64,000 nt of DNA from positions 34,916 to 98,915 of the forward strand of contig NZ_JACJSM010000021.1 of assembly GCF_014698145.1 (NCBI RefSeq). Direction: 5' to 3'. Shown here piece after piece: positions 17,327 through 25,685 of this stretch; the stretch's first letter is position 1; each line of letters opens with the position of its first letter. This DNA is from Oscillatoria sp. FACHB-1406. Lineage in GTDB: Bacteria; Cyanobacteriota; Cyanobacteriia; Cyanobacteriales; Spirulinaceae. A model generated the notes under the pieces. It was not told the origin of the DNA, ran no database searches, and saw nothing but the letters and a program-made list of their open reading frames with translations. The translations under genes and the position numbers were made by a program.

Positions 17327-18664
17327 ATGGAGAATATTCAGTCAGTTATTGCAGCATCCACCTTTATCGCCGTTATTGTTGCCATTACTTTTGAATGGTT
17401 GCATTTAACGGTAGCCGCCTTCCTCGGTGCATTAATTCTTATTTTTGCCCGCGTGATGACCTTAAATGATGCCGTGGGTTATATCAGCCAAAGTCACGGG
17501 ACTTTAGGCTTATTTTTTGGCGTAATGGTTCTCGTGAGAGCTTTTGAGCCGACTAAAGTCTTTGATTACCTTGCCACGCAAATGATTCTGCTAGCGCGCG
17601 GAGAAGGCAAACTCTTACTGTTGGGAATTGTTGGCATTACGACACCCATTTGTGCGGTCTTGCCAAACGCAACCACGGTCATGTTACTCGCGCCTTTAAT
17701 TCCCCCCATCGCTGAGGATTTAGGGATCGATTTTGTACCGCTGTTAATCTTAATGGTGTTCGTGGCGAATAGTTCCGGGTTGTTAACAATTGTCGGCGAT
17801 CCCGCGACTTATATTGTCGGCGATTCGATTAACTTAAGCTTTACCGATTATCTCCTGCGTCTGAGTTTAGGCGGCGCGATTGCCGTTCTTACAATTCTAG
17901 TGCTGCTGCCGATCCTCTTTCGCAAAACATGGAACCAAAAATTTGAAAATCTCGATAAACTTCCCCGCCCTAAAATCAATCATCCCCGCACCCTCACTCT
18001 CGGTATTTTTATCGTCGCCTTCGTCCTCGTTTTCTTTGTCATTGGCGAATCCCTCCCCGTACCGATTCCACCCGCTGCGGTCGCCCTCCTCGGTGCAGCC
18101 CTCGCTTTACTCCTCGCCCAACAAACTAAAATTGATACGGTCAGTAATATCCTGCGCGATCTCGATTGGAGTACGCTCCTATTTTTTATGTCCATCTTTG
18201 TTATCATTGGCGGACTCGAAAAAACCGGAGTCGTCAACAGCATTTCCGGTATATTAGCGACGATTTTAGGGAAAAATATTGCTCTCGGTGCAATTTTGCT
18301 GCTGTTCCTCGTTGGTTTCCTCTCCAGCGTCGTCCCCAATATTCCCCTCGTCGTCGCAATGGTTCCCCTACTCAAACAATACCTCGTCAACGTCGGTTTG
18401 GTCGGCGCGGAAGTCCTCGATCCTAATTATGCCGGACAGTTCCCCCCGGAAGTGCTGCCGCTCTTTTATGCCATGATGTACGGAGCGACATTAGGAGGAA
18501 ATGGAACTTTAGTGGGTGCATCTTCTAATATTGTGGCAGCGGGCGTTGCCGAACAGCACGGCAAAGCTATATCCTTTCATGCCTTTCTGCGTTACGGAAT
18601 TCCAGTTATGCTCGCGCAACTTGTCGCTGCTGCTCTGTTTGTCACCGTGCGCTTTTTAATTTAA
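17327..18664 (+). CDS. SLC13/ArsB-superfamily ion transporter
   Basis: A 445-residue membrane protein with about eleven hydrophobic segments in two inverted halves, each with a conserved hairpin loop: VLPNATTVMLLAPLIPP in the first and GATLGGNGTLVGASSN in the second. This is the layout of ion-transporter superfamily members (DASS/SLC13, ArsB, CitM). The substrate could be a dicarboxylate, sulfate, arsenite or a cation; motifs do not decide it. The ATG at 17327 has GGAG six bases upstream. It lies 128 bases after the ABC ATPase and 25 bases before exoD, on the same strand. Confidence 0.85.
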   Translation: MENIQSVIAASTFIAVIVAITFEWLHLTVAAFLGALILIFARVMTLNDAVGYISQSHGTLGLFFGVMVLVRAFEPTKVFDYLATQMILLARGEGKLLLLGIVGITTPICAVLPNATTVMLLAPLIPPIAEDLGIDFVPLLILMVFVANSSGLLTIVGDPATYIVGDSINLSFTDYLLRLSLGGAIAVLTILVLLPILFRKTWNQKFENLDKLPRPKINHPRTLTLGIFIVAFVLVFFVIGESLPVPIPPAAVALLGAALALLLAQQTKIDTVSNILRDLDWSTLLFFMSIFVIIGGLEKTGVVNSISGILATILGKNIALGAILLLFLVGFLSSVVPNIPLVVAMVPLLKQYLVNVGLVGAEVLDPNYAGQFPPEVLPLFYAMMYGATLGGNGTLVGASSNIVAAGVAEQHGKAISFHAFLRYGIPVMLAQLVAAALFVTVRFLI

Positions 18665-18689
18665 TTAACCCTCTCTATCTTCTCTCAAA

Positions 18690-19298
18690 ATGCACCTCAA
18701 ATTTTCCCAAGATATTGAATCTCTCTTACAACGTTTGACTCACAACCCTTTAACTGTTGAGGAAATTGTTGAAGAAACAGAAGAACGCGGCTTCAGTTTG
18801 TTAATCTCCCTTTTAGTTATTCCTTTTCTGTTTCCGATGCCGCCGGGACTCTCGAGTATCTTAGGTTCGGGTGCTTTTTTAATCGCCTTGCAAATGGCTT
18901 TGGGGCAGAATAAACCTTGGTTGCCAAAGCGGATTTCCCGATTTCAGTTTCCTAACGTTTTGATCGGAACGCTGCTGCAAAATATAGGGCGCGTCACTCG
19001 CGCGCTAGAAAAAATAACTCGTCCCCGCTGGCCGAATATCGCGAAAAGTCGCTACGTCTGGCGAATTAACGGTTTATTTTTAGCTTGGTTGGCGGTGCTA
19101 TTAATGTTGCCGATTCCCTTTACCAATCCCTTGCCCGCTGTGCCGATGTTGCTGTTAGCAGCAGCAACCCTGGAGATGGATGGTTTGTTGATGGGAGTTT
19201 GCTATGTTCTGAGCGCTTTTGTGACGGCATTTTTTGGCTTTCTTGGCTATGCTCTTTGGCGCGCGCCAGAGTTACTTCCTGCTCAATTTTTGAGTTAA
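18690..19298 (+). CDS. exoD: ExoD family membrane protein
   Basis: A 202-residue protein with a short cytoplasmic N-terminus (LTVEEIVEETEERGFSLLIS) followed by hydrophobic segments. PFLFPMPPGLSSILG and an equivalent repeat, LPIPFTNPLPAVPMLLLA, are the hallmark of the ExoD family. Rhizobial ExoD was linked to exopolysaccharide and alkali tolerance; its biochemical role is unknown. Its place between an ion transporter and CorA fits an ion or pH stress theme. Confidence 0.85.
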   Translation: MHLKFSQDIESLLQRLTHNPLTVEEIVEETEERGFSLLISLLVIPFLFPMPPGLSSILGSGAFLIALQMALGQNKPWLPKRISRFQFPNVLIGTLLQNIGRVTRALEKITRPRWPNIAKSRYVWRINGLFLAWLAVLLMLPIPFTNPLPAVPMLLLAAATLEMDGLLMGVCYVLSAFVTAFFGFLGYALWRAPELLPAQFLS

Positions 19299-19367
19299 GC
19301 GAGAGTCGATTTCTTTTTCTCGATTAACGCTTTCGCTACTTTGTCGATTCGCCTCCCCTGAAAAACA

Positions 19368-20525
19368 ATGACTGACAAAAATTCATCCTTACAGCTTGGA
19401 AACTCTCCCGGAGAAGAGGAAGAAGATTTATTTGACTACTTCATCGAACGTCCGGGAAGTTTGCCGGGGACTTTAGTAATCGAGCAAAATGCAAAACCAT
19501 CCCAGATTGTTTTAATCGATTATTCGACCGAGAAAGCCGTGCGAGTGAAAAATTTAACCCCAGACGAATGCGCGACGTATTTAGATACGGAGTCGGTGTC
19601 TTGGGTGGATGTCGTGGGTTTGGGGAGTGAAGAAACGCTCACAAAATTGGGTCGGGTTTTTAAGCTGCATCCGCTGGTGCTAGAAGATGTGGTTAACGTT
19701 CCCCAACGTCCTAAAATTGAAATTTATGACGATCAAGTTGTTGCGATCGCGCAGATGGCCCTCCTTAAAGAAAATCGAGCGGGGTTTTTCCTCGAACAAG
19801 TGAGCTTTGTACTAGGAGAACATTACTTATTAACGGTGCAAGAAGAACCAGAACGCGATGCTTTCGATCCGGTTCGCGATCGCATTCGTTACGGCAAAGG
19901 AAAAATTCGCTCATTGGCTGCCGACTACTTACTCTACACGCTTTGGGATGCCATTATCGAAGGATATTTTCCCATTCTTGAAGCGTATGGAGAAAGCATC
20001 GAAGAACTCGAAGATGAAGTCGTTCTCAATCCCACTCGCAACACTCTCACAAAAATATACAATGTCAAGCGAGAATTACTAGCCTTGCGTCGCGCAATTT
20101 GGCCGCAAAGAGATGCAATTAATTCGTTGCTGCGCGATGAAACGTCGCTGATAAGTTCGGAAGTGCGAATTTATTTGCGCGATTGTTACGATCGCGCGGT
20201 ACAAATTATCGATATGCTCGAAACTTACCGAGAATTGGCTGCGGGTTTGATGGATGTCTATCTTTCTGCTGTCGGCAACAAGATGAACGAAGTGATGAAG
20301 ACCTTAACCGTGATCTCGACCATCTTTATTCCTTTAACATTTATTGCGGGCATTTACGGGATGAACTTTAATACGCAAGTTTCCCCCTATAATATGCCGG
20401 AATTAAATTGGTATCTTGGATACCCCCTATGTTTGGCTGCTATGCTCTTGACTACGGGCGGTTTCACGCTTTATTTCTGGCGGCGAGGCTGGTTTGAAAG
20501 TTCTGCGATTCACCCTCGAAAATAG
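19368..20525 (+). CDS. corA: CorA-family magnesium/cobalt channel
   Basis: A 385-residue protein. The N-terminal cytoplasmic domain contains FKLHPLVLEDVVNVPQRPK, characteristic of CorA. A long helical stalk follows, then two C-terminal transmembrane helices joined by the selectivity loop with YGMNF near residue 341. CorA channels move Mg2+ (or Co2+) down the membrane potential as pentamers. An acidic N-terminal stretch (GEEEEDLFDYF) may bind divalent ions as a sensor. It continues the co-directional transport block, 69 bases after exoD. Confidence 0.93.
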   Translation: MTDKNSSLQLGNSPGEEEEDLFDYFIERPGSLPGTLVIEQNAKPSQIVLIDYSTEKAVRVKNLTPDECATYLDTESVSWVDVVGLGSEETLTKLGRVFKLHPLVLEDVVNVPQRPKIEIYDDQVVAIAQMALLKENRAGFFLEQVSFVLGEHYLLTVQEEPERDAFDPVRDRIRYGKGKIRSLAADYLLYTLWDAIIEGYFPILEAYGESIEELEDEVVLNPTRNTLTKIYNVKRELLALRRAIWPQRDAINSLLRDETSLISSEVRIYLRDCYDRAVQIIDMLETYRELAAGLMDVYLSAVGNKMNEVMKTLTVISTIFIPLTFIAGIYGMNFNTQVSPYNMPELNWYLGYPLCLAAMLLTTGGFTLYFWRRGWFESSAIHPRK

Positions 20526-20547
20526 TGATTTAACAGCATAGGTTTTA

Positions 20548-20619
20548 GGGTCAACCCGCCCCTACAATACTGATAACGGAAAGGGCAGGTTTTCATTTCG
20601 GGTCAACCCGCCCCTACAA
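20548..20619. repeat. Duplicated 20-bp cyanobacterial repeat
   Basis: The 20-mer GGGTCAACCCGCCCCTACAA occurs exactly at 20548-20567 and 20600-20619, between corA and the APC permease gene. GGGT...ACCC can form a small hairpin. A related CAACCCG...CGGGTTG inverted repeat lies near 46048-46075, inside the start of the class D beta-lactamase gene. Confidence 0.8.
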
Positions 20620-20647
20620 GTTCGGGTTAACTCATCACTAAATAACT

Positions 20648-22495
20648 GTGTCTACCTTCTCGCAAATTAATCGCTTTTTATTCGGAAAACCGCTACCCAC
20701 CAGCGCCCATGCAGAAGAGAGATTGGGCAACTTCGCTGCCCTGGCTATTCTCGCTTCCGACGCACTTTCCTCTGTCGCTTATGCCACTGAAGAAATTCTA
20801 CTGGTTTTAGCCGTTGCGGGAACTGGAGCGTTAGGGCTTTCCCTTCCCCTTGCAGGCGCGATCGCGCTACTCTTAGGTATCGTCATCCTCTCCTACAGTC
20901 AAACCCTGCGCGCCTATCCCAAAGGCGGCGGTTCCTACATCGTCGCGCGCGAAAACCTCGGACTGTATCCGGGACTGATTGCCGCCGCTTCCCTCCTCAT
21001 CGACTACATTCTCACCGTCACCGTCAGCGTCTCCGCCGGGATTGCCGCCCTCACCTCCGCCATTCCCGCCCTGCACTCCTTTACCGTGCCGCTGTGTATC
21101 GGCGCGATCGCGCTGTTAACGATCGCTAATTTGCGCGGCGTGCGCGAAGCAGGCAAAATCTTTATGCTGCCGACCTACAGCTTCATCTTCAGCATCTTCC
21201 TGCTGATTATCCTAGGACTCTATAAACAAGCCACCGGAGGCATTCCTGCCCCTCCCGCCGCCGCACCCCTCCAAGCTACTTCCGGTTCCCTCGGAATCTT
21301 CCTGATTCTGCGCGCTTTTTCGGCAGGATGTACAGCCCTAACGGGTGTTGAAGCCATCTCCGACGGCGTACTCGTGTTCAAACCGCCCGAATGGAAAAAT
21401 GCCCGTCGCACCCTCTTTTACCTCGGCAGCATCCTCTGCCTGATGTTCCTCGGCATTACTTACCTCGTCCATTCCTACCATCTCGTCCCTGTTGAAAAAG
21501 AAACCCTCGTCTCCGTTTTAGGGCGAGAAATTTTTGGCAACGGCTTACTCTACTATTTCCTACAAGTTTCCACCTTATTCATCCTTCTGTTGGCTGCGAA
21601 TACCAGCTTTGCCGACTTTCCGAGGCTTTGCTACTTTGTCGCCCGCGATGGCTACCTCCCCCGGCAACTCGCCTTGCTGGGCGATCGCTTGGTGTATAGT
21701 AACGGGATTCGCCTCCTCAGCATCGCCGCCGCCATTCTCGTCGTTGTTTTCAAAGGACAAGTTAACGCCCTCATTCCCCTCTATGCGGTCGGCGTATTCA
21801 CCTCCTTCACCCTTTCCCAAGCGGGAATGGTGCGCCATTGGTTTAAATTGCGCGAGAAAGGATGGCAATTGAGTGGTTTTATCAACGGTTTGGGCGCAAT
21901 GACAACGCTTCTAGTTCTCGCGGTTATCGTCGCGACTAAATTCCGTTTAGGGGCGTGGATGGTGGTGGTTGCGATTCCCTTACTCGTTTGCTTCTTCGTT
22001 TCCATTCACCGCCACTATCGCATAGTTGCCTCAAAGTTGGAGATAAACAGCATAAAACCGATACCGCGCCCGCCGCGCCTGCCGGTAGATGCCGTCGGAA
22101 CGCATCCTGCCATTGTTTTAGTCGGACAACTCCATCTAGGAACCCTCCAAGCCCTCGATTACGCCCGCACCATTGCCGATGAAATTGTTGCCGTCCACAT
22201 CGATACAGGCAGTACCAACCGTGCCGCCCTCGAACAAAAATGGCAAGAGCTAGAATCGGATATTCCTTTAGTTATTCTAGACTCTCCCTATCGTTCGATT
22301 GTTACGCCGCTCATCGAATTCGTGCAATATTTTGAGACGCGACATTCCGGCATCTTTTCGACGATTATTATTCCCGTTTTTGTTACTCGCAATTGGTGGG
22401 AAGAAATCTTGCACAATCAAACCGCATTTTTTGTTCGCGCGGCTTTGCGCGTTAAAGGCAGTCGCGTGGTGACAACGGTTCGATATTATCTCTGA
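20648..22495 (+). CDS. APC-superfamily permease with cytoplasmic C-terminal domain
   Basis: A 615-residue transporter with a GTG start. Twelve hydrophobic segments occupy about residues 30-460, with helix 1 [15 protein letters not shown] and the helix 2 region [16 protein letters not shown] typical of amino-acid/polyamine/cation permeases. Residues about 470-615 form a soluble domain ([22 protein letters not shown]...VAVHIDTG) with the alternating beta-alpha look of UspA-like nucleotide-binding domains. That C-terminal sensor is common in permeases tuned by nucleotides such as c-di-AMP, an inference worth testing given the upstream riboswitch. Substrate unknown; K+ or amino acids are both plausible. 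Confidence 0.82.
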   Translation: MSTFSQINRFLFGKPLPTSAHAEERLGNFAALAILASDALSSVAYATEEILLVLAVAGTGALGLSLPLAGAIALLLGIVILSYSQTLRAYPKGGGSYIVARENLGLYPGLIAAASLLIDYILTVTVSVSAGIAALTSAIPALHSFTVPLCIGAIALLTIANLRGVREAGKIFMLPTYSFIFSIFLLIILGLYKQATGGIPAPPAAAPLQATSGSLGIFLILRAFSAGCTALTGVEAISDGVLVFKPPEWKNARRTLFYLGSILCLMFLGITYLVHSYHLVPVEKETLVSVLGREIFGNGLLYYFLQVSTLFILLLAANTSFADFPRLCYFVARDGYLPRQLALLGDRLVYSNGIRLLSIAAAILVVVFKGQVNALIPLYAVGVFTSFTLSQAGMVRHWFKLREKGWQLSGFINGLGAMTTLLVLAVIVATKFRLGAWMVVVAIPLLVCFFVSIHRHYRIVASKLEINSIKPIPRPPRLPVDAVGTHPAIVLVGQLHLGTLQALDYARTIADEIVAVHIDTGSTNRAALEQKWQELESDIPLVILDSPYRSIVTPLIEFVQYFETRHSGIFSTIIIPVFVTRNWWEEILHNQTAFFVRAALRVKGSRVVTTVRYYL

Positions 22496-22586
22496 AGAAA
22501 CCTGTATCATTCGGATAACAGCCCTGAATTCTGGCAAAGTTTGCCTCAATCAATACTATACTATCGAAAAATTAGGAAGGTTAATC

Positions 22587-22910
22587 ATGTCATTAGCGAT
22601 CGCCGTTTCAGATGCCAACTTTGAGCAAGAAGTCCTCAAAAGCGAACTGCCTGTATTAGTTGACTTTTGGGCTCCTTGGTGCGGCCCCTGTCGGATGGTG
22701 GGGCCAATTGTAGAAGAGGTGGCAGAACAATATGCCGGACAAATTAAGGTGGTGAAATTGGACACAGATCAAAATCCCAATACTCCTAGCCAATATGGAA
22801 TTCGCAGCCTTCCTACCCTAATTGTATTTAAGGACGGCGAGCGGGTTGATACAGTAGTGGGAGCGGTACCGAAATCCACTCTATCTACAACTTTGGAAAA
22901 GTATTTGTAA
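22587..22910 (+). CDS. trxA: Thioredoxin
   Basis: A 107-residue classical thioredoxin with active site WCGPC (Cys32, Cys35), buried Asp26 and the cis-proline loop SLPTLIVF. It reduces disulfides of target proteins and could donate electrons to PAPS reductase, encoded at 58991 in this window. A strong ribosome site (AGGAAGG) sits 8 bases upstream. The gene and its leader are duplicated just downstream (23142). The intergenic gap has a perfect 8-bp stem, GGACGTTT/AAACGTCC (22939-22946, 22963-22970), without a T-tract. Confidence 0.96.
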   Translation: MSLAIAVSDANFEQEVLKSELPVLVDFWAPWCGPCRMVGPIVEEVAEQYAGQIKVVKLDTDQNPNTPSQYGIRSLPTLIVFKDGERVDTVVGAVPKSTLSTTLEKYL

Positions 22911-23141
22911 GCCCATAACTCAACATCTCGCTAAGAGTGGACGTTTGAGAGATAGATGTCTTAAACGTCCGCTCGCGACCGGGGAAAATAACCGGCGAAG
23001 GGCTGACTTTTAGATGTGTAAAAAGACAGCGCTAGCCGCCTAAAGTTTGCTACTCTAGTTGCTGAAGCTAGCTGCCAAATGGCAGCAATGAGTTCTGGTA
23101 AAGTCCGCCTCAATCAATCGGAAAAATTAGGAAGGTTAATC

Positions 23142-23474
23142 ATGTCATTAGTATTTGCCGTTTCAGATTTCAGCTTTGATGGAGAAGTTCTCAAAAGCGA
23201 CCAGCCTGTATTAGTTAACTTTTTTGCCCCTTGGTCTGCCCCCAGTCTGGAGGTGGGGAAAATTGTGGAAGAGTTGTCAGTAAAATATGTCGAACGAATC
23301 AAAGTGGTGAAATTAGACGTAGATCAAAATCTCGATACTCCTAGCCGATATAGAATTCACACTCTTCCCGCCATAATGGTATTTAAGCGGGGCAAGGAGG
23401 TGGCTCGATTAGAGAAAATAATAGAAAAAAGCAATATAGAGCAAACTTTGGAAACGTTATCTTTAAGCCCATAA
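23142..23474 (+). CDS. Thioredoxin-fold paralogue with both active-site cysteines replaced
   Basis: A 110-residue tandem duplicate of trxA. The motif is WSAPS instead of WCGPC (Ser32, Ser35), buried Asp26 is Asn, and Trp28 is Phe; the cis-proline loop (TLPAIMVF) is kept. It cannot do dithiol chemistry, yet the frame is intact and the ribosome site AGGAAGG and 18 bases before the ATG are identical to trxA, so it is probably translated. A structural, chaperone or binding role is possible. Upstream and downstream flanks also match trxA, placing the duplication at about 22522-22929 and 23085-23486. An in-frame ATG at 23079 is less likely as the start. Confidence 0.85.
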   Translation: MSLVFAVSDFSFDGEVLKSDQPVLVNFFAPWSAPSLEVGKIVEELSVKYVERIKVVKLDVDQNLDTPSRYRIHTLPAIMVFKRGKEVARLEKIIEKSNIEQTLETLSLSP

Positions 23475-23599
23475 CTCAACATCTAAATCGGCAGATGTGG
23501 GCTAAATTGACAACTCGGTTTACCCCCCGGAATTCACGCTGCGGCACGAGTCGCAGTCGAGGCGAACGCTCCTTTGAAATTCAACCTCTTACTCTGAAT

Positions 23600-23680
23600 T
23601 GGAGCAATCCTGCCCTTGCAAGTTGGCTCTACGAACGAAGAATCCCCATACCTAAAGGCTGGGGAGAGTCAATCTACTGA
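23600..23680 (+). mobile_element. Probable IS200/IS605-family right-end remnant
   Basis: The hairpin at 23644-23664 (CCCCA, TA, CCT-AA-AGG, C, TGGGG) followed by GAGAGTCAA has the form of the subterminal hairpin of IS200/IS605-type elements, which also ends the associated TnpB guide RNA. No TnpB or TnpA gene is readable upstream. The rest of 23486-23729 shows no recognisable gene. Confidence 0.45.
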
Positions 23681-23729
23681 CTTGCTTGATAGTGAGTGCA
23701 GTCCTCCTCGCTTTCAATTAATTTCTTTG

Positions 23730-24017
23730 TTATTGTTCGCTGGGCTTGCTGGGCGAGGCATTATAGAGCGCGTCCAAGCGAGCGCGCGCATCTTCAACAC
23801 TTTCAGAACGAACCACCAGAAGCGGTTCGTTAATGGGGTTACCGCGTTCGTCTAAGAGTTCGGGATGGGGAACCGTTCTGTGCTGGGAGGAGAAGGGGCT
23901 TGGGGAGGAGTAGCGGCGCTGAGACTCGACGCTTAAGGTAATTAAACTGCGAATTAAATTCCCGATCGCGAAAAAGGCAATAACCGTAAAGGCCAAAATG
24001 TAAAGTAAATGTAACAT
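23730..24017 (-). CDS. DUF2973 family small membrane protein
   Basis: A 95-residue cyanobacterial protein with one N-terminal transmembrane helix (LLYILAFTVIAFFAIGNLI, residues 4-22), then LITLS and a polar cytoplasmic tail. The conserved tail segment PHPELLDERGNPINEPLLVV is typical of DUF2973. Function unknown. It is usually paired with DUF2605, the next gene upstream on this strand, which supports both calls. Confidence 0.85.
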   Translation of the reverse strand: MLHLLYILAFTVIAFFAIGNLIRSLITLSVESQRRYSSPSPFSSQHRTVPHPELLDERGNPINEPLLVVRSESVEDARARLDALYNASPSKPSEQ

Positions 24018-24201
24018 TGCGAGGATTCCTTTGGACGAACTGGTGAATATTTAGGATTTAATACAAGTTCTAGAAAAAGCTGACACTGATGTGCAGGTCG
24101 ATCGCGTTTAACCCGATTCTCAAAGATTATCAGAAGTCCCCTCAATCTTGCCAGAAAATTCTTCAACAAGAAAGAGTTGCGGCTCTGTTGGCGGCTGCCT
24201 C

Positions 24202-24540
24202 TCAGTCGCGATTTTGCTCCTTAGAAGAGCGCCAGCGCATCGCTACGCGCCAACATTGACCGAGCAAATTGTGCCACGGCATTAAGGTTGCCACTTCAAT
24301 TCCAGCATTGCCATCCATTCCTCGAAACAGGAGTTGAGCAGCGCTGACCTCCTGTTGGGCTGTCTTAATCCGTGCGAGCAGATCGGCTTGTTCTTCCGAC
24401 GAAAGAAAATCTATCTTCTCAGATTCTAACAAAGTTCGCGATCGCGCAAACCAATACTGAAAATCCTCCAACAGCGGACCTAACACCGTTCCCAACAATT
24501 CTTTTTCCGGCGACTCATTTGAAGACACGATAAATCTCAC
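24202..24540 (-). CDS. DUF2605 family protein
   Basis: A 112-residue soluble, mostly helical cyanobacterial protein. The conserved core is LLGTVLGPLLEDFQYWFARS and FLSSEEQADLLARI, ending in a Trp/His segment (MPWHNLLGQCWRVA). Function unknown. It sits 184 bases upstream of the DUF2973 gene on the same strand; the gap contains no other gene. Conserved pairing suggests one process. Confidence 0.85.
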   Translation of the reverse strand: MRFIVSSNESPEKELLGTVLGPLLEDFQYWFARSRTLLESEKIDFLSSEEQADLLARIKTAQQEVSAAQLLFRGMDGNAGIEVATLMPWHNLLGQCWRVAMRWRSSKEQNRD

Positions 24541-24664
24541 CCAATCTCGATATTTCCTTGTAGTCCGGCAACTTGCCGAATAACTTTGAGTGTAGCGGGT
24601 TCAATAGCCAGCGAGCAACATTCGACTTCGAGGCAGGTGAGGGGGGACGGGGTGACGGGGTGAG

Positions 24665-24734
24665 GGGGGAATGGTGAATTATGAATGATGAGTGATGAAT
24701 TATGAATGGTGAGTGGTGAGTGATGAATTATGAG
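24665..24734. repeat. Heptanucleotide repeat array, copy 1
   Basis: Seventy bases of degenerate 7-mers (GAATTAT, GAATGAT, GAGTGAT, GAATGGT, GAGTGGT), almost identical to 42968-43037 (one visible difference). It lies in the 258-base gap between the DUF2605 and GST genes. The rest of the gap is G-rich, plus a 19-mer at 24773-24791 shared with an IS630-like end at 63900-63918. Confidence 0.85.
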
Positions 24735-24798
24735 GGCGGACGGGGGGACGGGGAGAAGAATTTGACCTCCAGTTTTAAGCTTGTCAATGTACTAGCAA

Positions 24799-25428
24799 TT
24801 AACGGTAGTCCTTGGCGCGTTCGTAGGCGGCGATAACGGCGGGGCGCTCTTTGATAGCGTTAAACCAGCGTTGTAGGTTGGGAAACTCTTCGAGGTTTTG
24901 GCGCTGTTTCTCGTGGGGGACAATCCAAGGGTAACAAGCCATATCCGCGATTGAATAGTCCCCGGCAAGATAATCGCGTCCTTGCAATTGCTTGTCGAGT
25001 ACGCCGTAGAGTCGATGGGTTTCGTTGACGTAGCGGGTAATGGCGTAAGGGATTTGTTCGGGCGCGTACTGAACGAAGTGATGGTTCTGTCCCGCCATTG
25101 GTCCCAATCCGCCTACTTGCCAGAATAACCATTCCATTACCGTTTTCCGCCCGCGCGCGTCTTGGGGGAGAAAAGAGCCGGTTTTTTCAGCAAGGTAAAG
25201 TAGAATTGCACCGGACTCAAAAATTGAAATTGGTTCGCCGCCATCGGTCGGATTGGGGTCTACAATCGCTGGCATTCGGTTGTTAGGCGAGATTTTTAGG
25301 AAATCCGGTTTGAACTGGTCTCCTGCTCGAATATCGACTGGGAAAATGCGATATTCGAGTCCTGCTTCTTCGAGGAAAATCGCGATCTTGTGACCGTTAG
25401 GTGTGGGCCAGTAGTAGAGTTCGAGCAT
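24799..25428 (-). CDS. Glutathione S-transferase (Ure2/YghU-like)
   Basis: A 209-residue two-domain protein. The thioredoxin-like N-terminal domain begins LELYYWPTPNGHKIAIFLEE and holds the cis-proline NRMPAIVD and the glutathione-binding IFESGAILLYLAEK. The helical C-terminal domain runs from about 90 and includes YSIADMACYPWIVPH, the GST_C N-cap. The TPNGHK start is typical of the Ure2p/YfcG/YghU group, many of which are disulfide-bond oxidoreductases. It stands between repeat-rich gaps. Confidence 0.9.
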   Translation of the reverse strand: MLELYYWPTPNGHKIAIFLEEAGLEYRIFPVDIRAGDQFKPDFLKISPNNRMPAIVDPNPTDGGEPISIFESGAILLYLAEKTGSFLPQDARGRKTVMEWLFWQVGGLGPMAGQNHHFVQYAPEQIPYAITRYVNETHRLYGVLDKQLQGRDYLAGDYSIADMACYPWIVPHEKQRQNLEEFPNLQRWFNAIKERPAVIAAYERAKDYR

Positions 25429-25435
25429 CGTTTTT

Positions 25436-25495
25436 AATTCGTAATTCGTAATTCGTAGTTCGTAGTTCGTAATTCGTAATTCGTAATTCGTAATT
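25436..25495. repeat. TTCGTAA heptamer array
   Basis: About eight head-to-tail 7-mers (ATTCGTA or GTTCGTA). The inverse 7-mer (GAATTAC/GAACTAC) forms the array directly upstream of mnmG at 43089-43136. It lies between the GST start and a MITE-like element, so it could affect the GST leader. Confidence 0.85.
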
Positions 25496-25623
25496 TACGT
25501 CTGATGTGAATTATCCAAAAGCATTAACTGCCCTCACCCCCGGCCCCTCTCCCAACCCTGGGAGAGGGGAGAAAGAACAGTAAAATGGGATTTTCGGCTT
25601 CTAATGCACATTAGGCGTAATTT
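25492..25623. repeat. MITE-like element with 17-bp inverted ends and an 11-bp hairpin
   Basis: Ends AATTTACGTCTGATGTG (25492-25508) and the inverse of AAATTACGCCTAATGTG (25607-25623) match at 14 of 17 positions. The centre holds a perfect 11-bp stem, CCCCTCTCCCA/TGGGAGAGGGG (25544-25554, 25559-25569), loop ACCC. No coding frame. Degenerate CATTATT/CATCACT heptamers follow to 25690, at the end of the mscS gene. Confidence 0.65.
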
Positions 25624-25685
25624 ATCATTCATCACTCATCATACATAATTACCCCATTCATTATTCATTATTAATTATTCATTAT

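Noticed and set aside
17212..17394. Short open frame between the ABC ATPase and the SLC13-like gene
   Set aside because: It overlaps the start of the permease gene in another frame and shows no family features.
23495..23680. 61-codon open frame after the thioredoxin paralogue
   Set aside because: It runs through an IS-end-like hairpin, and its composition (many Arg/Ser) is not protein-like.
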